Origin: Marthasterias glacialis
Lineage: Eukaryota > Echinodermata > Asteroidea > Forcipulatida > Asteriidae
Direction of reading: 5' to 3'
NCBI GenBank assembly: GCA_911728455.2
Contig: OU452222.1
Span: forward strand, 3,291,592-3,355,591
Length of the DNA: 64,000 bases
The translations under genes and the position numbers were made by a program. Positions 9,894 to 22,336 of this stretch are shown in pieces (position 1 is the first letter of the stretch; every line of letters starts with the position of its first letter). The notes beneath the pieces are model-generated. The model had not been told where the DNA came from. It searched no databases and saw nothing but the letters and a program-made list of their open reading frames with translations.

Positions 9894-11317
9894 GTAAGTG
9901 AAGAGCAACCACAAATCAGTTTTTCTTAAATTTCTTTTCCTAAATTTAATTCTTCAAATGCAGGATGCAGGTATCCCCCCCCCTCCTCATTTTTGTGTGT
10001 GTGTGTAAGTATGTTTTGGTTTATTTGGTCTTTTTGGTCCTATAAATGTTTGATATATTTTGTCTGTCATTTGTCAAATATATTCTATATAAGGCAACTT
10101 AATAATCCATCATCTTTTGTTTTTAAACAAACAAAACAATTCAAATCTACATATGTAATATTGAAATGATAAAGTGTGTGATAATGCATAAAGTACCTGC
10201 ATGGACACGATTAATTCTAGAGCCATAATCCTCATGTTCTCAGACTTGAGGAAAAAAAAGAGAGTAACTTTTATAACCTGGAATATATCTGTCTAGTCTT
10301 ACTGTACAATAAAAATACAATGCAGCTGACACATTGCGCCATAAAGTAAACAATTTTCCATGATGTGGACGTCAAATCACAGTTAATTGATAAAGCGACT
10401 GGCAAGTTAAGTGAACCAAAATAAATATAACCGACATTAATATTTAATGTCGGTAATTTCTTTTGAAAGAGAGGCCAATGGTGAGATACAGACGGTCAAC
10501 GGTACAAAAAAGGACTAAATAATAAATGCATGTTTTTATGATTCTTTTAAAAAAAAAGAGAGTTTATGTAGTATGGTACATGTAGTATGTAGTTTGAAGA
10601 TTTTTTTTCCCTCGCCTTGTGTGGCGACTTTGCAGTGAGATCAAATCAGTCTAATAAAGAATAAACAGCATCGCATCTAACTTCAAAACAAAAACTGCAC
10701 GCATTCAGTCAGTTGCCCAGAAGGAGTTAATAACGAAATGCCTGAGGGAGACGAGGCATCTCACATCTCGTTAATAAAAATAAATAAGTTCAAGATAACA
10801 TCTGCATATGTACTATTTTGCATCTTGCACTTAGAATGTACATTAGTATTCTATAAAAGGCACTCCTCGTTGTACATGAAGAGACGTTGTGCAACTTCGT
10901 CACAGATCACACACATGCTTTCAACATTGCCATTTTGGTGATCACCTCTCCGTCATAAAAAAGTGCACGAGGTTCATGTTTATTGTAAATATTAAACAGT
11001 CTTGAGCAGGAATTTTGTAATTTTGGTTTCCAAAAACTGAAAACTAGTCACTTAGCGTATTTACCTACCCAGCTTACTTTCATGATGAAGATTTTATATA
11101 TTTTGAGTTCAACAAGAAGATTTTACATGTTTGTGGTAAAATTACACAAAACTTACCAACTCGTGTGTCAGCATTGGCAACATTACGCACATAATTTAGC
11201 CTAACGCAAAATATATTTCTTTGCAGTGATTGGCTCAATACCGCATCTTGCGTCATATCTCAACTGATAATTGTAAAAGTTGAACGGGACTGAAATACAC
11301 GCTGGCAATTACCTGGC
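9894..11317. other. NWD intron 1, proximal part
   Basis: Long AT-rich intron sequence with a short TG run near 9996-10006. Apart from the palindrome at 10430-10454 nothing was recognised. Confidence 0.4.
10430..10454. repeat. Perfect 11-bp stem inverted repeat
   Basis: ACCGACATTAA, a TAT spacer, then TTAATGTCGGT: an 11-bp perfect stem with a 3-nt centre. Too small to classify. Confidence 0.7.
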
Positions 11318-11560
11318 GTGTCTCGGCCGAGCTGATAAGAACACCGGACTCAAGCTCTGGCGGTCTGATCAGCAGAGTGTGGGTTCGAGTCCCGGTCGTG
11401 ACACTTGTGTCCTTAAGCAAAACAATTAACCATTATTGCTGCGTCCTTTGGATAGGACATAAAGCCGTAGGTCCTGTGTGTTGTGTATTGTGCGTAAAAT
11501 AACCCAGAGCACTTATTGCAAAGAGAAGGGGTTCGCCCCGGTCTAGAGCACATGTACATT
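11318..11560 (+). mobile_element. SINE family C: tRNA head plus V-SINE-like domain
   Basis: A tRNA-Leu/Ser-like head includes CGGCCGAGCTGATAAGA (A-box region) and GGGTTCGAGTCCCGG (B box). It is followed by TTGTGTCCTTAAGCAAAAC, then GGATAGGACATAAAGCCGT and GTAGGTCCTGTGTG, then AACCCAGAGCACTTATTGCA and AGGGGTTCGCCCCGGT. The order resembles the conserved central region of V-SINEs as I recall it. RNA polymerase III transcription is expected for an intact element; whether this copy is active cannot be judged. Confidence 0.75.
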
Positions 11561-12343
11561 ATGTGCACATTGAAAGAACAGTATTGCACTGTTCACCAGT
11601 TCATACTGATTGATGCGTTCATCTATTTTCTTGTTATGTCAGAAATGTACGTACTAAAACCATACATTCATCATGATGCAGAATAATTATGTATAATGTG
11701 AGTACATTGTATGCCAAAGGTAACTTCCTCCCATCGGTTTGTACTCAATTAAAATATAGCTGCCCATCCGTCAACCGTCCAATTTTTCAAGTGCATGTAC
11801 TAATGAAACAGTGTCCAATACTGTGTGATTTTTTTCCTGCATCTTCTTTTTTAATTTTATTTGTTTCAGGATCGTAGAAAGTAAATAATAATAGCCATTG
11901 AACTAAAAGGACTGTTCATGTCGATAATGAATCAGCCAGGTTTGATAATGAGATTTTTTGCTGAATTGGGAAAGACAAATCAATGACACCGGAGATTTCC
12001 TGAGCAATCTGCAAACTGACTTTCAGATGTATTGAGGTTCAGGTGACAGTTGCCCCAAGGCGGTTGCATATTAATATCATAAATTTTAATTTATCACCCA
12101 GGTCAAGTTTATATATATATTTGCATCTCTAGAACTGTACCTGTGTACTGTAATGTGTGGATTGTTGATATGCTGGTCACACATGGTACAAAGAAATATG
12201 CCTTCAGCAGAAACTGGGAACCATGTCGAATATTCTTAGCTTAATTTTATCGTGTCCAAAAAAGTGAACTGGATGATGGCTGATGATACACCTTGAAGTT
12301 TTACCAATACTTGTAGTATTATTTTGTCTTTTGAATGGACACT

Positions 12344-12522
12344 CAGGCCGGATTGCTTCGTTCTTGAAAGGGCAAAGGGCACCAAGGCTTTTTCTTCTTG
12401 ATAAAGGGCCCCTCTATGAGGAAATTGTAAATTTTTATTGGAACATTTCAAGGGCACCAAGGCAAAGACCAGGGGGCAACGGAGGCAATTGCCTCCATTG
12501 CCTCCGTGAAGTGTCAGGCCTG
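12344..12522 (+). mobile_element. CAGGCC-family element with 6-bp duplication
   Basis: Starts CAGGCCGGATTGC and ends TGTCAGGCCTG, flanked on both sides by GACACT (12338-12343 and 12523-12528). The 179-bp body holds GGCACCAAGG repeats and a palindromic GGAGGCAATTGCCTCC. It is non-coding; the 155- and 92-codon open frames overlapping it are incidental. The superfamily is unknown. Confidence 0.75.
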
Positions 12523-13798
12523 GACACTGTTTTGCAAATGACCATCCTACTTTATACGTGAGATATTTGGATGCCTTGACAAGTCCCGCTCGTACTCCAA
12601 CACCTTTAAGGGCCTTTTGGGCGTAGTAATTATTGATGATTATTCTTATTAATATCAAAAAAATCAACCTCCATACATGTACATGTATGCCAAAGACTTT
12701 CACTTTTTCTTCTTCTTCTTTTTGTGGACAAATTACTTCTTATGTCTGGCTGAGATTCTGATTCAAAGTAGAGGCTGACGAAAAAAGTTCTGATTACATA
12801 AAATCTTGTCATATCCCACAAATGCGTTGTTGTTTTGTTCTTCCTCTCCAAGAGGTTAAGCCTTGGTGTTTATGTAAATCCATTTATCCAGCACCAGGCG
12901 GACGATTACATTCCAAGAGAAATAGTGAACAGCAATTTAATTTGTGTTCTCCCTTTATTATTTTTTAGTCGCATCAAAGCTATAATTTAGTTCCGCCTTG
13001 ATGTACATGTTTGTAATGTCATTATTCAATTACGCAGTTTGGATGTAAAGAAAATTTTTGTAAAAAGGTCTCTGCTCTGATACGGAGTTAAGTAACCGCA
13101 GCTGAGTATTGTGTGAGTTAGAGTCTGGAATCTGCATCAGATATCTTACGTTAATGGTGAAAATGCAAAAAAAGAAAGAAAACATGTGCACAGTGCCGTG
13201 CTTTTGGGAAGAAACAGACACTTCTTCAAGGTCTGTCGGACTTACAAGTGTAGATGGAAAAGAATGAGATATAAAAATAAGATCAAAGAGGTGCAATCAG
13301 GAAGATGTAATTTAGAAATCCAAAGGAACAAATCGTCTTCAAGGTCTGCAGTGCTCCAGTGGAAATAGTAACGATAGAATCTCTCGCCGAGCTTTCCCAT
13401 ATAGGGAAAGAGTTGCTTGACTGAAACTACGGAGGCTTTCTTAATAAAAGACGCGGGGGGATAAACAGGGTTCGTAGCATTTGGACGTATTTGTACACAG
13501 AGGATCTCTTGTAGAAGCAGTGGTTAGTTTCTGCATGGTCTCCAGCACTGAGACGGAGATTCATAATCCTTCTGAGGGATGTCAGAGATTTGTAACCAAA
13601 GAGAACTGGGATTAAAGGTAGACAGTGGCAATTCAGAACAGGGAAAGGTTGTGTTTTTAACAAAAACAATTCCAGTTGTACATGTAACATCGTCAGCCTT
13701 CCAAAAAGGAAGTAACTGATTAGATTCTTTAAATTTGTCTTCATTGTACAAGTATAATTATATTTGTTTTTGCGGTAACCCCATGTGATTATAGTGAT

Positions 13799-13911
13799 TA
13801 TATCTACTTTGCTATACACAGTAGATTGTTCTTGTGTGAACTTGTCCTGCTAATTTATTCTATTACTGCAGAGTAGCTCACAAGAACAATCTAATGTAGC
13901 AAAGTAGATAT
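13799..13911. repeat. Imperfect 40-bp inverted repeat (hairpin)
   Basis: ATATCTACTTTGCTA...GATTGTTCTTGTG on the left is mirrored by CACAAGAACAATCTA...TAGCAAAGTAGATAT on the right, around a spacer of about 30 bp. This is a small fold-back element, followed by an AAT microsatellite. Confidence 0.6.
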
Positions 13912-14010
13912 AATAATAATAATAAAAGGTTCTTATTTATAGCGCATTTCAGGACCGAAGGACCTCTCAATGCGCTTAACAAATCAGTTACACAGTCTGA
14001 GCATGTATGT
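13912..14010 (-). repeat. SINE 3'-tail-like repeat fragment
   Basis: An AATAATAAT run is followed by TTATTTATAGCGCATTTC and CTCAATGCGCTT. The minus strand reads as an AAGCGCATTGAG...GCGCTATAAATAA...ATTATT tail of the kind seen at 47955-48015 in a SINE. Confidence 0.5.
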
Positions 14011-14262
14011 AGAAAGAGTAGTCCATTGGAAACTGTTCTCAAATAGGTAGGTGTTCAGGCATTTCTTAAATGCCTCCAGATGAGTGCAGTGACAGTGGTG
14101 TTACCTCAAACCGGATACATTGATACCTCACCATGCAATACCTCAAACACCATATTGATTTTTCTGTTCTCCTTCTTTGTTACTTAAATCATCTTCTTGC
14201 ACGGAATTAAATTATTCACGATGTTTGAGTTGAAAAATGTATTTGTCTCCATACTGTAGCCA

Positions 14263-14325
14263 TAGCCGTAGCCGCCTTTGTCCCATTTCATGAATAAGTC
14301 CATGTCTGAAGTGGCGGCTACGGCT
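14263..14325. repeat. 13-bp GC-rich inverted repeat
   Basis: AGCCGTAGCCGCC at 14263-14275 is exactly mirrored by GGCGGCTACGGCT at 14313-14325, with a 37-nt spacer. The flanks carry further AGCC-rich repeats near 14404-14420. Confidence 0.55.
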
Positions 14326-16477
14326 GCTGTTGGATCCCTGCGTCATCATGCCTTGAAGTGTTGTGGGCGTTTCTAGCAACACCCTTAGCAGCAGTCAGAG
14401 TCTTAGCCCTAGCCCTAGCCGTCAACTCAGATACAGCCTAATAACCAAACAAAGGCTGTTCCCTTTTTGGTAGGATGAGAATCAATGTCCATGGTTGCTG
14501 TCTACACAAAGGGAACTTGACCAAGTTCGTGTCAGCATGATAAAGATCCAGATGACTCCATTGTGCCTCTCTAAAACAAAAGTAAACATGATATTAATAA
14601 AAGGCTTTGCCATGCAAAAAGATGGTACTGATTTTACTCTATGTCAGGCAAGGACAGCCGTTTACAATTTTTATATTATGGGAATTGAAAAACTAAACGG
14701 TTTAAGATTAATCTTCGGTCGCTTCATTGGATCGTTATATACTGGTAGGTATATTTCAATTACACACTGCGGAGCTCCGGTAGTAAATGACTTGAAATTT
14801 GTGCCCAGGAAAAAATACATGCCTGAATGGAGAGAGATTACCAGTTCATTATGATGTCAATATGGATGGTTAGAGTCAGCTTTCCCTGGTATCCATGGTG
14901 ATATTGCATTTGTAGCGTCATCGCCATGCGGATGCTAAACAAGTCATCTGTGGGAGAGCCGTGACGAGGCAAGGGAGATAGTACATTAGTTCAAGGGATG
15001 TCGCACCCTCCTCCTAAACTGTGTCTGGCTCACACACATTGTGTTCCGTCATCAGTCACTGTGTTGATTTAATAATTAGGCTAGATGGGAATATGATGGA
15101 GCCATTTATTCTGTACATTCAAGCAAGACACATGCGGTGACTATGTTGTTTGCTGGATGGCAGATTGAGGTACTTAAACTCACCGTTTCAAAACCGTATC
15201 TATACATCTCCAGTCCTGTGTAACCATTTTGTAAATATATCTATATTTGACAGAGAAATCATTGCAACTTTAAAAGGATTCAATCATCTACCCACATACA
15301 GATGTTTGTTTAGTCGAGCTCGTGCCTCACGTGTGGGCACAGTGCGGCTTGCTTGCACAGATTTTTCACTGTTTATGGGCTTCAAAAAAGCTGGAATAAA
15401 TTTGTGTGAACATTACTTAACCTAAATTCCCTTATTTCTGCATTTCTTAGGGCAGAAATGATATTTTTAAATCGACGTTGAGTCTTTGCAAAGCATGGAG
15501 AGCGAATCCAGAGCTTTGTGGCAGGCATGAATCCTTGAAGGAAAAGGTGCTCATTGTTGGAGCAAGTCTGTATAAGGATCGGAGACAAGAATAAGACAGA
15601 ATGACCTACATGTAACAATGTCACACTAGCCCAAAAGAGAATTTCTGTTGGCTTAGAATAAGGGAATAAAAGAGTGGTGACCGAGGTTTTAAACGGCTGT
15701 TTAAAACCGACAGGGTTGTGGCCATGTGATAAGCGTAACAATGTAGGATAATCAGTGAACCTTTTTTTTTCTTCATTTTTTTTTTATCAATTCCTCAGTC
15801 AAGTTTTTCAAGTCTTCAGGCTCCATTTCAACGGTTGTGCGTACGCTCGCGTGCTAATAGACTTAACATTGAGTATCGGTATGTATTGATTGCATTACGC
15901 ATAAATTAGCGCCCGCGTAAGTACACCTCTGCTTTCTGGTTATAAACACTCTCGTCCATGTCTTTATCAGCCGTTTAAACACCCCCATGTGATATGCTCT
16001 CGACCAATCAGAATGGATAAACTGTCTGGGATATTTATGAATACACATTAATACTCAGCGATAGAACATTCTGGGCTAGTCTTCCCGAAAAGATGCACTG
16101 CATCCATTTCCTCTGTAAGCCTTTGTCACATACTTACTCCATCTGAAAAACTAGTCCCATTGGCATCCTGGTTTCTCTTCCCGTCTTCGTGGAATAATTT
16201 GATCTCTGACTTGATGAATCGCGGAGTAGAGGAAGCTGACAGATTGATTTCTTCCATGATTGGTATGATTAAACTACTCTACCAGTTGCCTTCAAGCTGA
16301 ACTGGAAATGGCCTCCTGAAGAATAAATTGACTTTGCCTGTGGTCCAATCAATCTGTAGGTTTTTTTGTTTGCCATTACAGCTTTTCTGATTTCACACCA
16401 AACCGTTTCCAAGGGATCGGTAAGTCTGTTGGTCAGTAAGTACAGACGTTTGGGAATTCATTTTGGAGGGTCCCCTT
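14326..16477. other. NWD intron 1 stretch, nothing recognised
   Basis: Open frames of up to 119 codons on both strands show no recognised domains. No repeat family was recognised. Confidence 0.4.
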
Positions 16478-16822
16478 TATTCAATTCAACTCAATTCAAT
16501 TCAGTTCAGTTCAATTCAATTCAATTCAATTCAATTCAATTTAATTCAATTCGATTCGATTCGATTTGATTTGATTCGATTTGATTTGATTTGATTTGAT
16601 TCGATTCGATTCGATTCGATTCGATTCGATTCAATTCAATTCAGTTCAGTTCAATTCAATTCAATTCAATTCAATTCATTTCAATTCATTTCAATTCATT
16701 TCAATTCATTTCAATTCGTTTCAATTCATTTCAATTTATTTCAATTCTTGTCAATTCAATTCAATTCAACTCAATTCAATGCAATTCAATTTAATTCAGT
16801 TCAGTTCAATTCAATTCAATTC
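16478..16822 (+). repeat. (AATTC)n pentanucleotide array
   Basis: About 340 bp of TTCAA pentamers. Variants are grouped: TTCGA/TTTGA pentamers cluster at about 16551-16630, and a ten-base unit TTCAATTCAT repeats at about 16672-16740. The reading frames through it are pure FNSIQ-type repeats and are not genes. Confidence 0.95.
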
Positions 16823-17130
16823 CTTTATTCGTCATGCAAGCATGAAAAAATATTTTAAAAAATAAAAAAATTAACTACAATGAATAATAAAATCACCAAC
16901 AGCAAATGGAAAAAAACAAATGAAAAAGGACACAAAAAAAAAAAAAAAAAAAAAACAGCCACCAAAAGCAGCATTATGGGCAATGGGTGACTAGGGAAGT
17001 GAGACAGGAAGAGGGGGGAAAGGAGGGAAAACGATACATGAGAACATGAGAGAGGCCCAAAGGACATGAAATAGGGAAGGAACAAGGAAAGGTGTGGGAG
17101 GAGGAGGAGGTGGAAAGGGAAGTGAAGACA
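16823..17130 (+). repeat. A-rich and purine-rich low-complexity tract
   Basis: After the pentamer array comes an A-rich stretch with about 21 consecutive A at 16935-16955. A strongly purine-rich strand (GGAAGAGGGGGGAAAGGAGG and similar) follows to about 17130. The 102- and 79-codon minus frames here come from the pyrimidine strand. Confidence 0.7.
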
Positions 17131-17654
17131 TTTCATGAAAACGTTGGAAGCCAAGAGGGACATGAATCGTGAAGATTAGAAAAACAAGAATAATGCTGGA
17201 CATGAAAAATAAATCCAACCTCCATCTCATTTAATATCCACCTCATTATCAAACTAAACAATAAAACTTATGTTTGTCAAATGCCTACGTGCTAAGATTG
17301 ATTTCAGGCTTTGTGTCCTTTTTGTTGAAGCCGTGTATTGTTCAGGTTCTCCCCTTCCATTCTGACACTAGTAGATATAGTACGCATCTCTGAATATTAC
17401 ACATGAATCATTATTGTCTGCTCATGTGTGAAATTCAAAGATGAATACACCTTCCTTTCCTCAGAGCTCTTCTCTCAGTGTACGTGTTTGATTAAATGCA
17501 GTACACCAGTAGCTGACACTGGAGAATAGTTGCACATAATTTACCCAATTTTTACCATTTGCGTATTAAATATTCGGCGTTCCCTTTTGTTATGAGTTTG
17601 GTCAACAACAACCGTTCAAAAGAAAGCTCGCAGTAAAACTGTGTTGTTGTACTG

Positions 17655-17770
17655 ATGCTGCTCACCAAAGTGAGGTTGGATGTTTGTTAGAATGGTCTGG
17701 CCCCTTCTGTGTTTTTGAATGGAAATTGTGTATCTGGGGATAGGGAATCTGGTCAAGATGGCCACAGTGT
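17655..17770 (-). repeat. Dispersed repeat (CCAGACTA family), copy 3
   Basis: The minus strand carries GGGGCCAGACCATTC followed by CCAACCTCACTTTGG, resembling 37925-38035 and 3815-3930. Confidence 0.4.
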
Positions 17771-17874
17771 GAACGAGAAAGGTCTCCAGCAATCGTTTTA
17801 ACTCGCCCTGAATCCCCATTTTTCTTTTTTTCTTTATTTCCATCTGAATTCCTTTAGCATAATGTACTCATGAT

Positions 17875-18375
17875 AAGGCCTTTTCACACTAGGACGAGGG
17901 TCCAATCCATGTAAGTTTGGCAGATCTTTTCACACTACAGCATTTCAATCCGGCGTTGACCCATGGAGAGCGCTCGATCCGTGTCGAAACCAACCCTGGT
18001 CGAAAGGTGGGTGGGTTGAGAGCTCTCAATCCGTGTTGAAAATTCCAGCACGTGTCAAATACCGTAGTGTGAATACTCTTGGTTCATTTTCGATCCATGT
18101 TGAGTGCATGGCGCCATCCCCAGTAATGCAGTATCATAGTTTCCCACTTGGATCCCTGTAGGACCGTGGCAGTGTGAAACGATCGCTCAATACACGGGTC
18201 AAAAGTAACACGTGTAACCCACAAGCTGATATCCTGCAGAGCTTAGTGTGAAAGCGGAGCAGACTGAACCGTATTGAAATATTACCGAGTCAACACGGAG
18301 TTGACCAGTGTAGATTTTGACACGGATTGGACCTTGACTGTGTGAAAATTATCTCCAAAGCTTAGTGAAAAGGCC
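17875..18375. mobile_element. AAGGCCTTTTCACAC-ended element, copy 1
   Basis: The left end is AAGGCCTTTTCACACTA; the right end TTAGTGAAAAGGCC is its inverse. The roughly 500-bp interior repeats motifs such as TCAATCCGTGTTGA and TAGTGTGAA in both orientations and is non-coding. A related, more diverged copy lies at about 38460-38755. Confidence 0.65.
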
Positions 18376-18424
18376 CACACACTCAAACCTGTTGACTCTG
18401 CTCATGCCTGGCCTCAGGCATAGC

Positions 18425-18670
18425 CAAAGATTATAGAGCGCTGAAGGCGCAAGATAGGGAACTCTGGCTGAAATGTGAAATCCCACTGGACGCCATTTCA
18501 GCAAGTGACTCTTTTGATACAACAATAGATCAGTGCAGACAATGACCATTGCTATCAATGGGATACAAAACATCCACTTGCCGAAATGGCGCCCATGCGT
18601 ATTTCACATTCAAACAATAGATAGAGCTCCAGTTCCCTATCTTGAGCCTTCAGGCACTCTATAATCTTTG
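18425..18670. mobile_element. CAAAGATTATAGAG MITE, copy 1
   Basis: TIRs are CAAAGATTATAGAGCGCTG with AAGGCGCAAGAT, and ATCTTGAGCC with TATAATCTTTG. The 246-bp body is nearly palindromic. Flanks GGCATAGC and TGCAGAGC agree at 6 of 8 positions, consistent with an 8-bp duplication. It is the same family as 50527-50781. Confidence 0.78.
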
Positions 18671-21425
18671 TGCAGAGCACACAACTGAATCCATCAAACT
18701 CAGGCAAAGGATATGGTATGGATTTTGGAAGATTAAGGGTCATAAGGGTTAACACCATTTTGGTTGTTTGACTGGGAGGGATTTTAGCCAATGCAGTTGG
18801 CATGAAATCCGGTGCATACAGAAAGAATGCAACAAGAAGATTCACTCACACTACGGAAGCTCGTGAATACGCCGTACACTGTAAAAACGTCAGATTAACA
18901 AACAAATGTGATACATAAACCAGTAAGGTCGGCTAAACAGATTATATTGGATTATCTCCACTGAGTTATTGGATTATGCTAACAGGTCCTAGTGGCTCCT
19001 CTAGCTAAAGGATTTTCCGCAGATATTTCTCGTAGATAAATTTACTCCCTTAGAAATAGTCTGATATATGCTCACATTGTTGCAGTGTGGATTTCATAAA
19101 TAACTTCCAGCTTCTGTAGCAACATTTTACTGATTAGTAATGTATTAATTAGTTTTTTTTACAAATTGCTTTGTTGCTCACTTCATTTCAAACATTGAGA
19201 TTTTGAGTCCATATAAGTTCTGAATTCTTAGGTTTTTAACATTAGGTTTTTCTTAACATCATTATAATTTTCTTATAGAAAGGTAACAAGTGCATAATGA
19301 TTACATACATTATGAGTACAACTCGATAAAAAATGTTTGATAATGTAAAAAAAAAACGTCTTTATCAGTGTCACGCTGGGCAAAAACGCTGAGTTTCACA
19401 AAAAGCCCCGAAGTGCCTAGTAATCAAAACAACACTATGACGTCACACCACGGACTCGATCCAAACAAGACAATGGAAAATGCATAGCGACGAAGATATA
19501 CTACCTTCACCCAGTTGGTGGTGTGACGTTATGGTCTATACTGGTTTTACTGAGGCACTGGTACTTCGAGGGGTGTTGATTTTCCTGTTGTGTTTTTATG
19601 GGTCTTTGCTGGGAACCGTGCAGGGTGCCGCCAACAGCGGGAAAAACATACAAAATTACATAGTGGAAAATTTCACACTTATTGATCAAATAATAACTAA
19701 AAGCAAAATAAACAAGGATTTATAGTCAAATTAGTTTGAGTGATTTTGTTCAAGTTGATGTTTAAAGATGTGGTTTATTATGTACAGTACATCAGCTATT
19801 TTTCAATGATAGTCCATACACCAAGAGTTACATTCCGTAATCGACCCTACTCCAAGAAATACATTGTAGGTTAATTTGAAATTGAATGATTTCATCCCAG
19901 AGAGTGTGTCCCTTTTCCATTTAGTCCATGTTTTCACTCCTTGTGTGTACTGTCGAACCTGTAGTAGGCCTACAATTTCAGGATGTGAAACCACCGCATC
20001 AGGGTTGTGAGTGTTAATTTATAGCTGAGGACAGATGCTACACTTCTCACTACAGGCATCCAGTGTGTAATTGATCTCCTTGGCAGAGAGACCACTAAGA
20101 TCTCACATGATGCCACATGTACGTACACGTACACCAGCCTTGGCTGTGTCGTCACTAGGCAACCATGTTAAACAAGGCACCCACAGCTAATGTTGATCCA
20201 CTCATCTGTTATTGTAGAGTTTGGGAGCTGGACTTCTCGTTTGAGTGAATGTCACATCTGCTTTGCTGCCGTACAGTCGCAGTGTGTAGACGGACTGGTT
20301 ACATGCCGTTAGATGCTGTACATACAATCATGGGGGGAACAATCAATTGTGCGGTTGCATTCAACTGTACTTAATTCCTTTGTTATAAATAATCCATATC
20401 TATTTTCATTCAGTGGCACTTGTTTGTCTACAAATTAAACGAAGTATTTTGCAAATTGATGTAAAAAAAAGTCCCTTCTGTGAAACTGGTTGACAAAATT
20501 CAATTCAACTAAATGGAACGCACAGCTAAATGATGTAGTATGCAATGATGTCAAAACAGTTCAGTTTTATGCTCCACCTGTTTATAGGCGGGAACACACT
20601 GAGTGTGTATTACATCAGCTTCCTTAATGCAATATTCAAGAGATTTTGGTGATTAGAATATTTTGCAGACAGATTTATTAACATGGACTCACAGTTGACT
20701 TGTATCTTAGGTCCTTTGGACTCGAGGGTAAAATATTTGTCATATATGGATGACAAATAGCCTGGCTCTGGTATTTGTGTACCCTCTGGGTTTCTCCGAG
20801 GTACCGTCTTTGAGGAGGTTCATGAGCAAAATATTTCCAAGTAAGGGGCCATTCAGAGCAGTCATTGTTTGAAATTGTTCATTTTTTTTTCTCTGGAAAT
20901 TGTTTCAGTGTTTCCTTCATCCTTTATCAAGCTGTGTTCATTCATTGTTGGATGATAAGCCCTCCTCAAGCAATTTCCATTTACTTGCTATTCTAGGCCT
21001 TTTTCCAATCTTGGCCCACACCAAATTTTGATTTGTAAATTGCCTGACTATTCAATGTATCCTGTAATGTAATCCTTTACAAAGTAATGGCTCAAATGAA
21101 GCAGATATTTTAGATCAATGCTGCCTGGCTCAGGAGTTTCTGATGGCTTTTTTGTTTTTGGATTCCATCATGCAAAGTTGTAGCTGAAACAGAAGAGGAA
21201 ATTGCCAAACACACAAAACATGTAACTATTTTGTTCTGTTATTTTAATTGAAAACTGAATTTTGATTTTATGTATAATAATTATTTTTGGACTCATCCCC
21301 ACCCACCCACATTTTTGAGAAAACAAAATTTGAATGCTGAATTGCCCCTTAATAACAAGATCTGGAAATGGCATCCATACAAGTAGCTTGTGTTTTTCAT
21401 TGGATGTTGTTTGTCTTGCTTATTG
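18671..21425. other. NWD intron 1 stretch, nothing recognised
   Basis: No coding exon, RNA gene or repeat family was recognised. Short open frames only. Confidence 0.4.
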
Positions 21426-21428
21426 ATG

Positions 21429-21475
<47 letters not shown>

Positions 21476-21476
21476 A
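21426..21476 (+). repeat. (CAA)n microsatellite
   Basis: About 16 consecutive CAA/AAC units. The leucine run in the minus frame is an artefact of it. Confidence 0.95.
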
Positions 21477-21770
21477 ATTAAGGGCTTATAAACAGATCTT
21501 GGGTCAGGGACAGGTTTGGAATTGGTCAGGTCCAAGAAAATGTCTTTTTGTGGTTCCATATGAAAAACACAATGTTATTTTAATCACATAGTCATCCAAA
21601 GGACTACTAACATATAAAGTCTTGTGGGTATTCTCCTGGCAGATGCCCAACATTAGAAAAAAAATAATTTAAATCAATGACTGTCTTAAATGATTTTCAG
21701 AGGGTTCAACACTCTGAATGTCCCATGTAACTGTGCGAATTCTTAGACTTGCCCAATTCCATTCATTTCA

Positions 21771-22336
21771 CCAGTTGACGCTGGCTGACGTGTATCCACA
21801 AAAAGATTTTTTGAGCCAGTAAACGGGGACGTTGAAACAAGCCATTGTGTAAATTCAGAATACCGGAACAAAGGTCGTCCAATCATTCCACTGCAGAGTG
21901 TGCATAGAGCACACACATGCCATGAATTGTAACGCTTTGTTTGACCCATACAAACAAGACAGATGGCGCTGAATGTTTTGCCAATTTTTGGCTATTGTGC
22001 AGGTGTTATTGTGCTCTCGCAGATTCCAGACCTTTGTCCTTTTGTTCCATGAAGACAATAACAAGACATAGAGAGGCTTCCACCATTCATTGTAATTTGG
22101 CTCAATGGCGGTAAATCAGAGTGAACCCGGGATCCAGCCTTAGTTCCGGATTTAGTACCAATCCTCGGCCATGGCTCCTGCCGAGGTTTTGTTAATCCAC
22201 GGTGCTAGTATTTGACATTTTCTCGATAGAGAAAACAGAAATCATGGTGCAATAAAGAGAATCTTTGTTCTTTTGTCTTTGTCAAGTCAAGGTTTCTCTG
22301 TGCCAGCAGTACTCTCAAAGAAAAATGATTCCTGCA
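21771..22336 (+). repeat. Long inverted repeat, copy A
   Basis: The region from CCAGTTGACGCTGGCTGACG to AAAAATGATTCC recurs in inverse orientation at 45304-45846. Shared blocks include GACGTGTATCCACAAAAA, CATTGTAATTTGGCTCAATG and CAAGTCAAGGTTTCTCTG. Copies are diverged with small indels. It is non-coding and of unknown element type. Confidence 0.75.

Noticed and set aside
12236-12703. 155-codon minus ORF and overlapping 92-codon plus ORF
   Set aside because: Both run through the CAGGCC-family element; similar peptides recur wherever that element occurs (23639, 27934), so they are repeat-derived.
14404-14425. Telomere-like CCCTAGCCCTAGCC
   Set aside because: Only two imperfect units, and part of a local AGCC-rich repeat.
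16366-16865. FNSIQ repeat ORFs
   Set aside because: Translation of the AATTC pentamer array.
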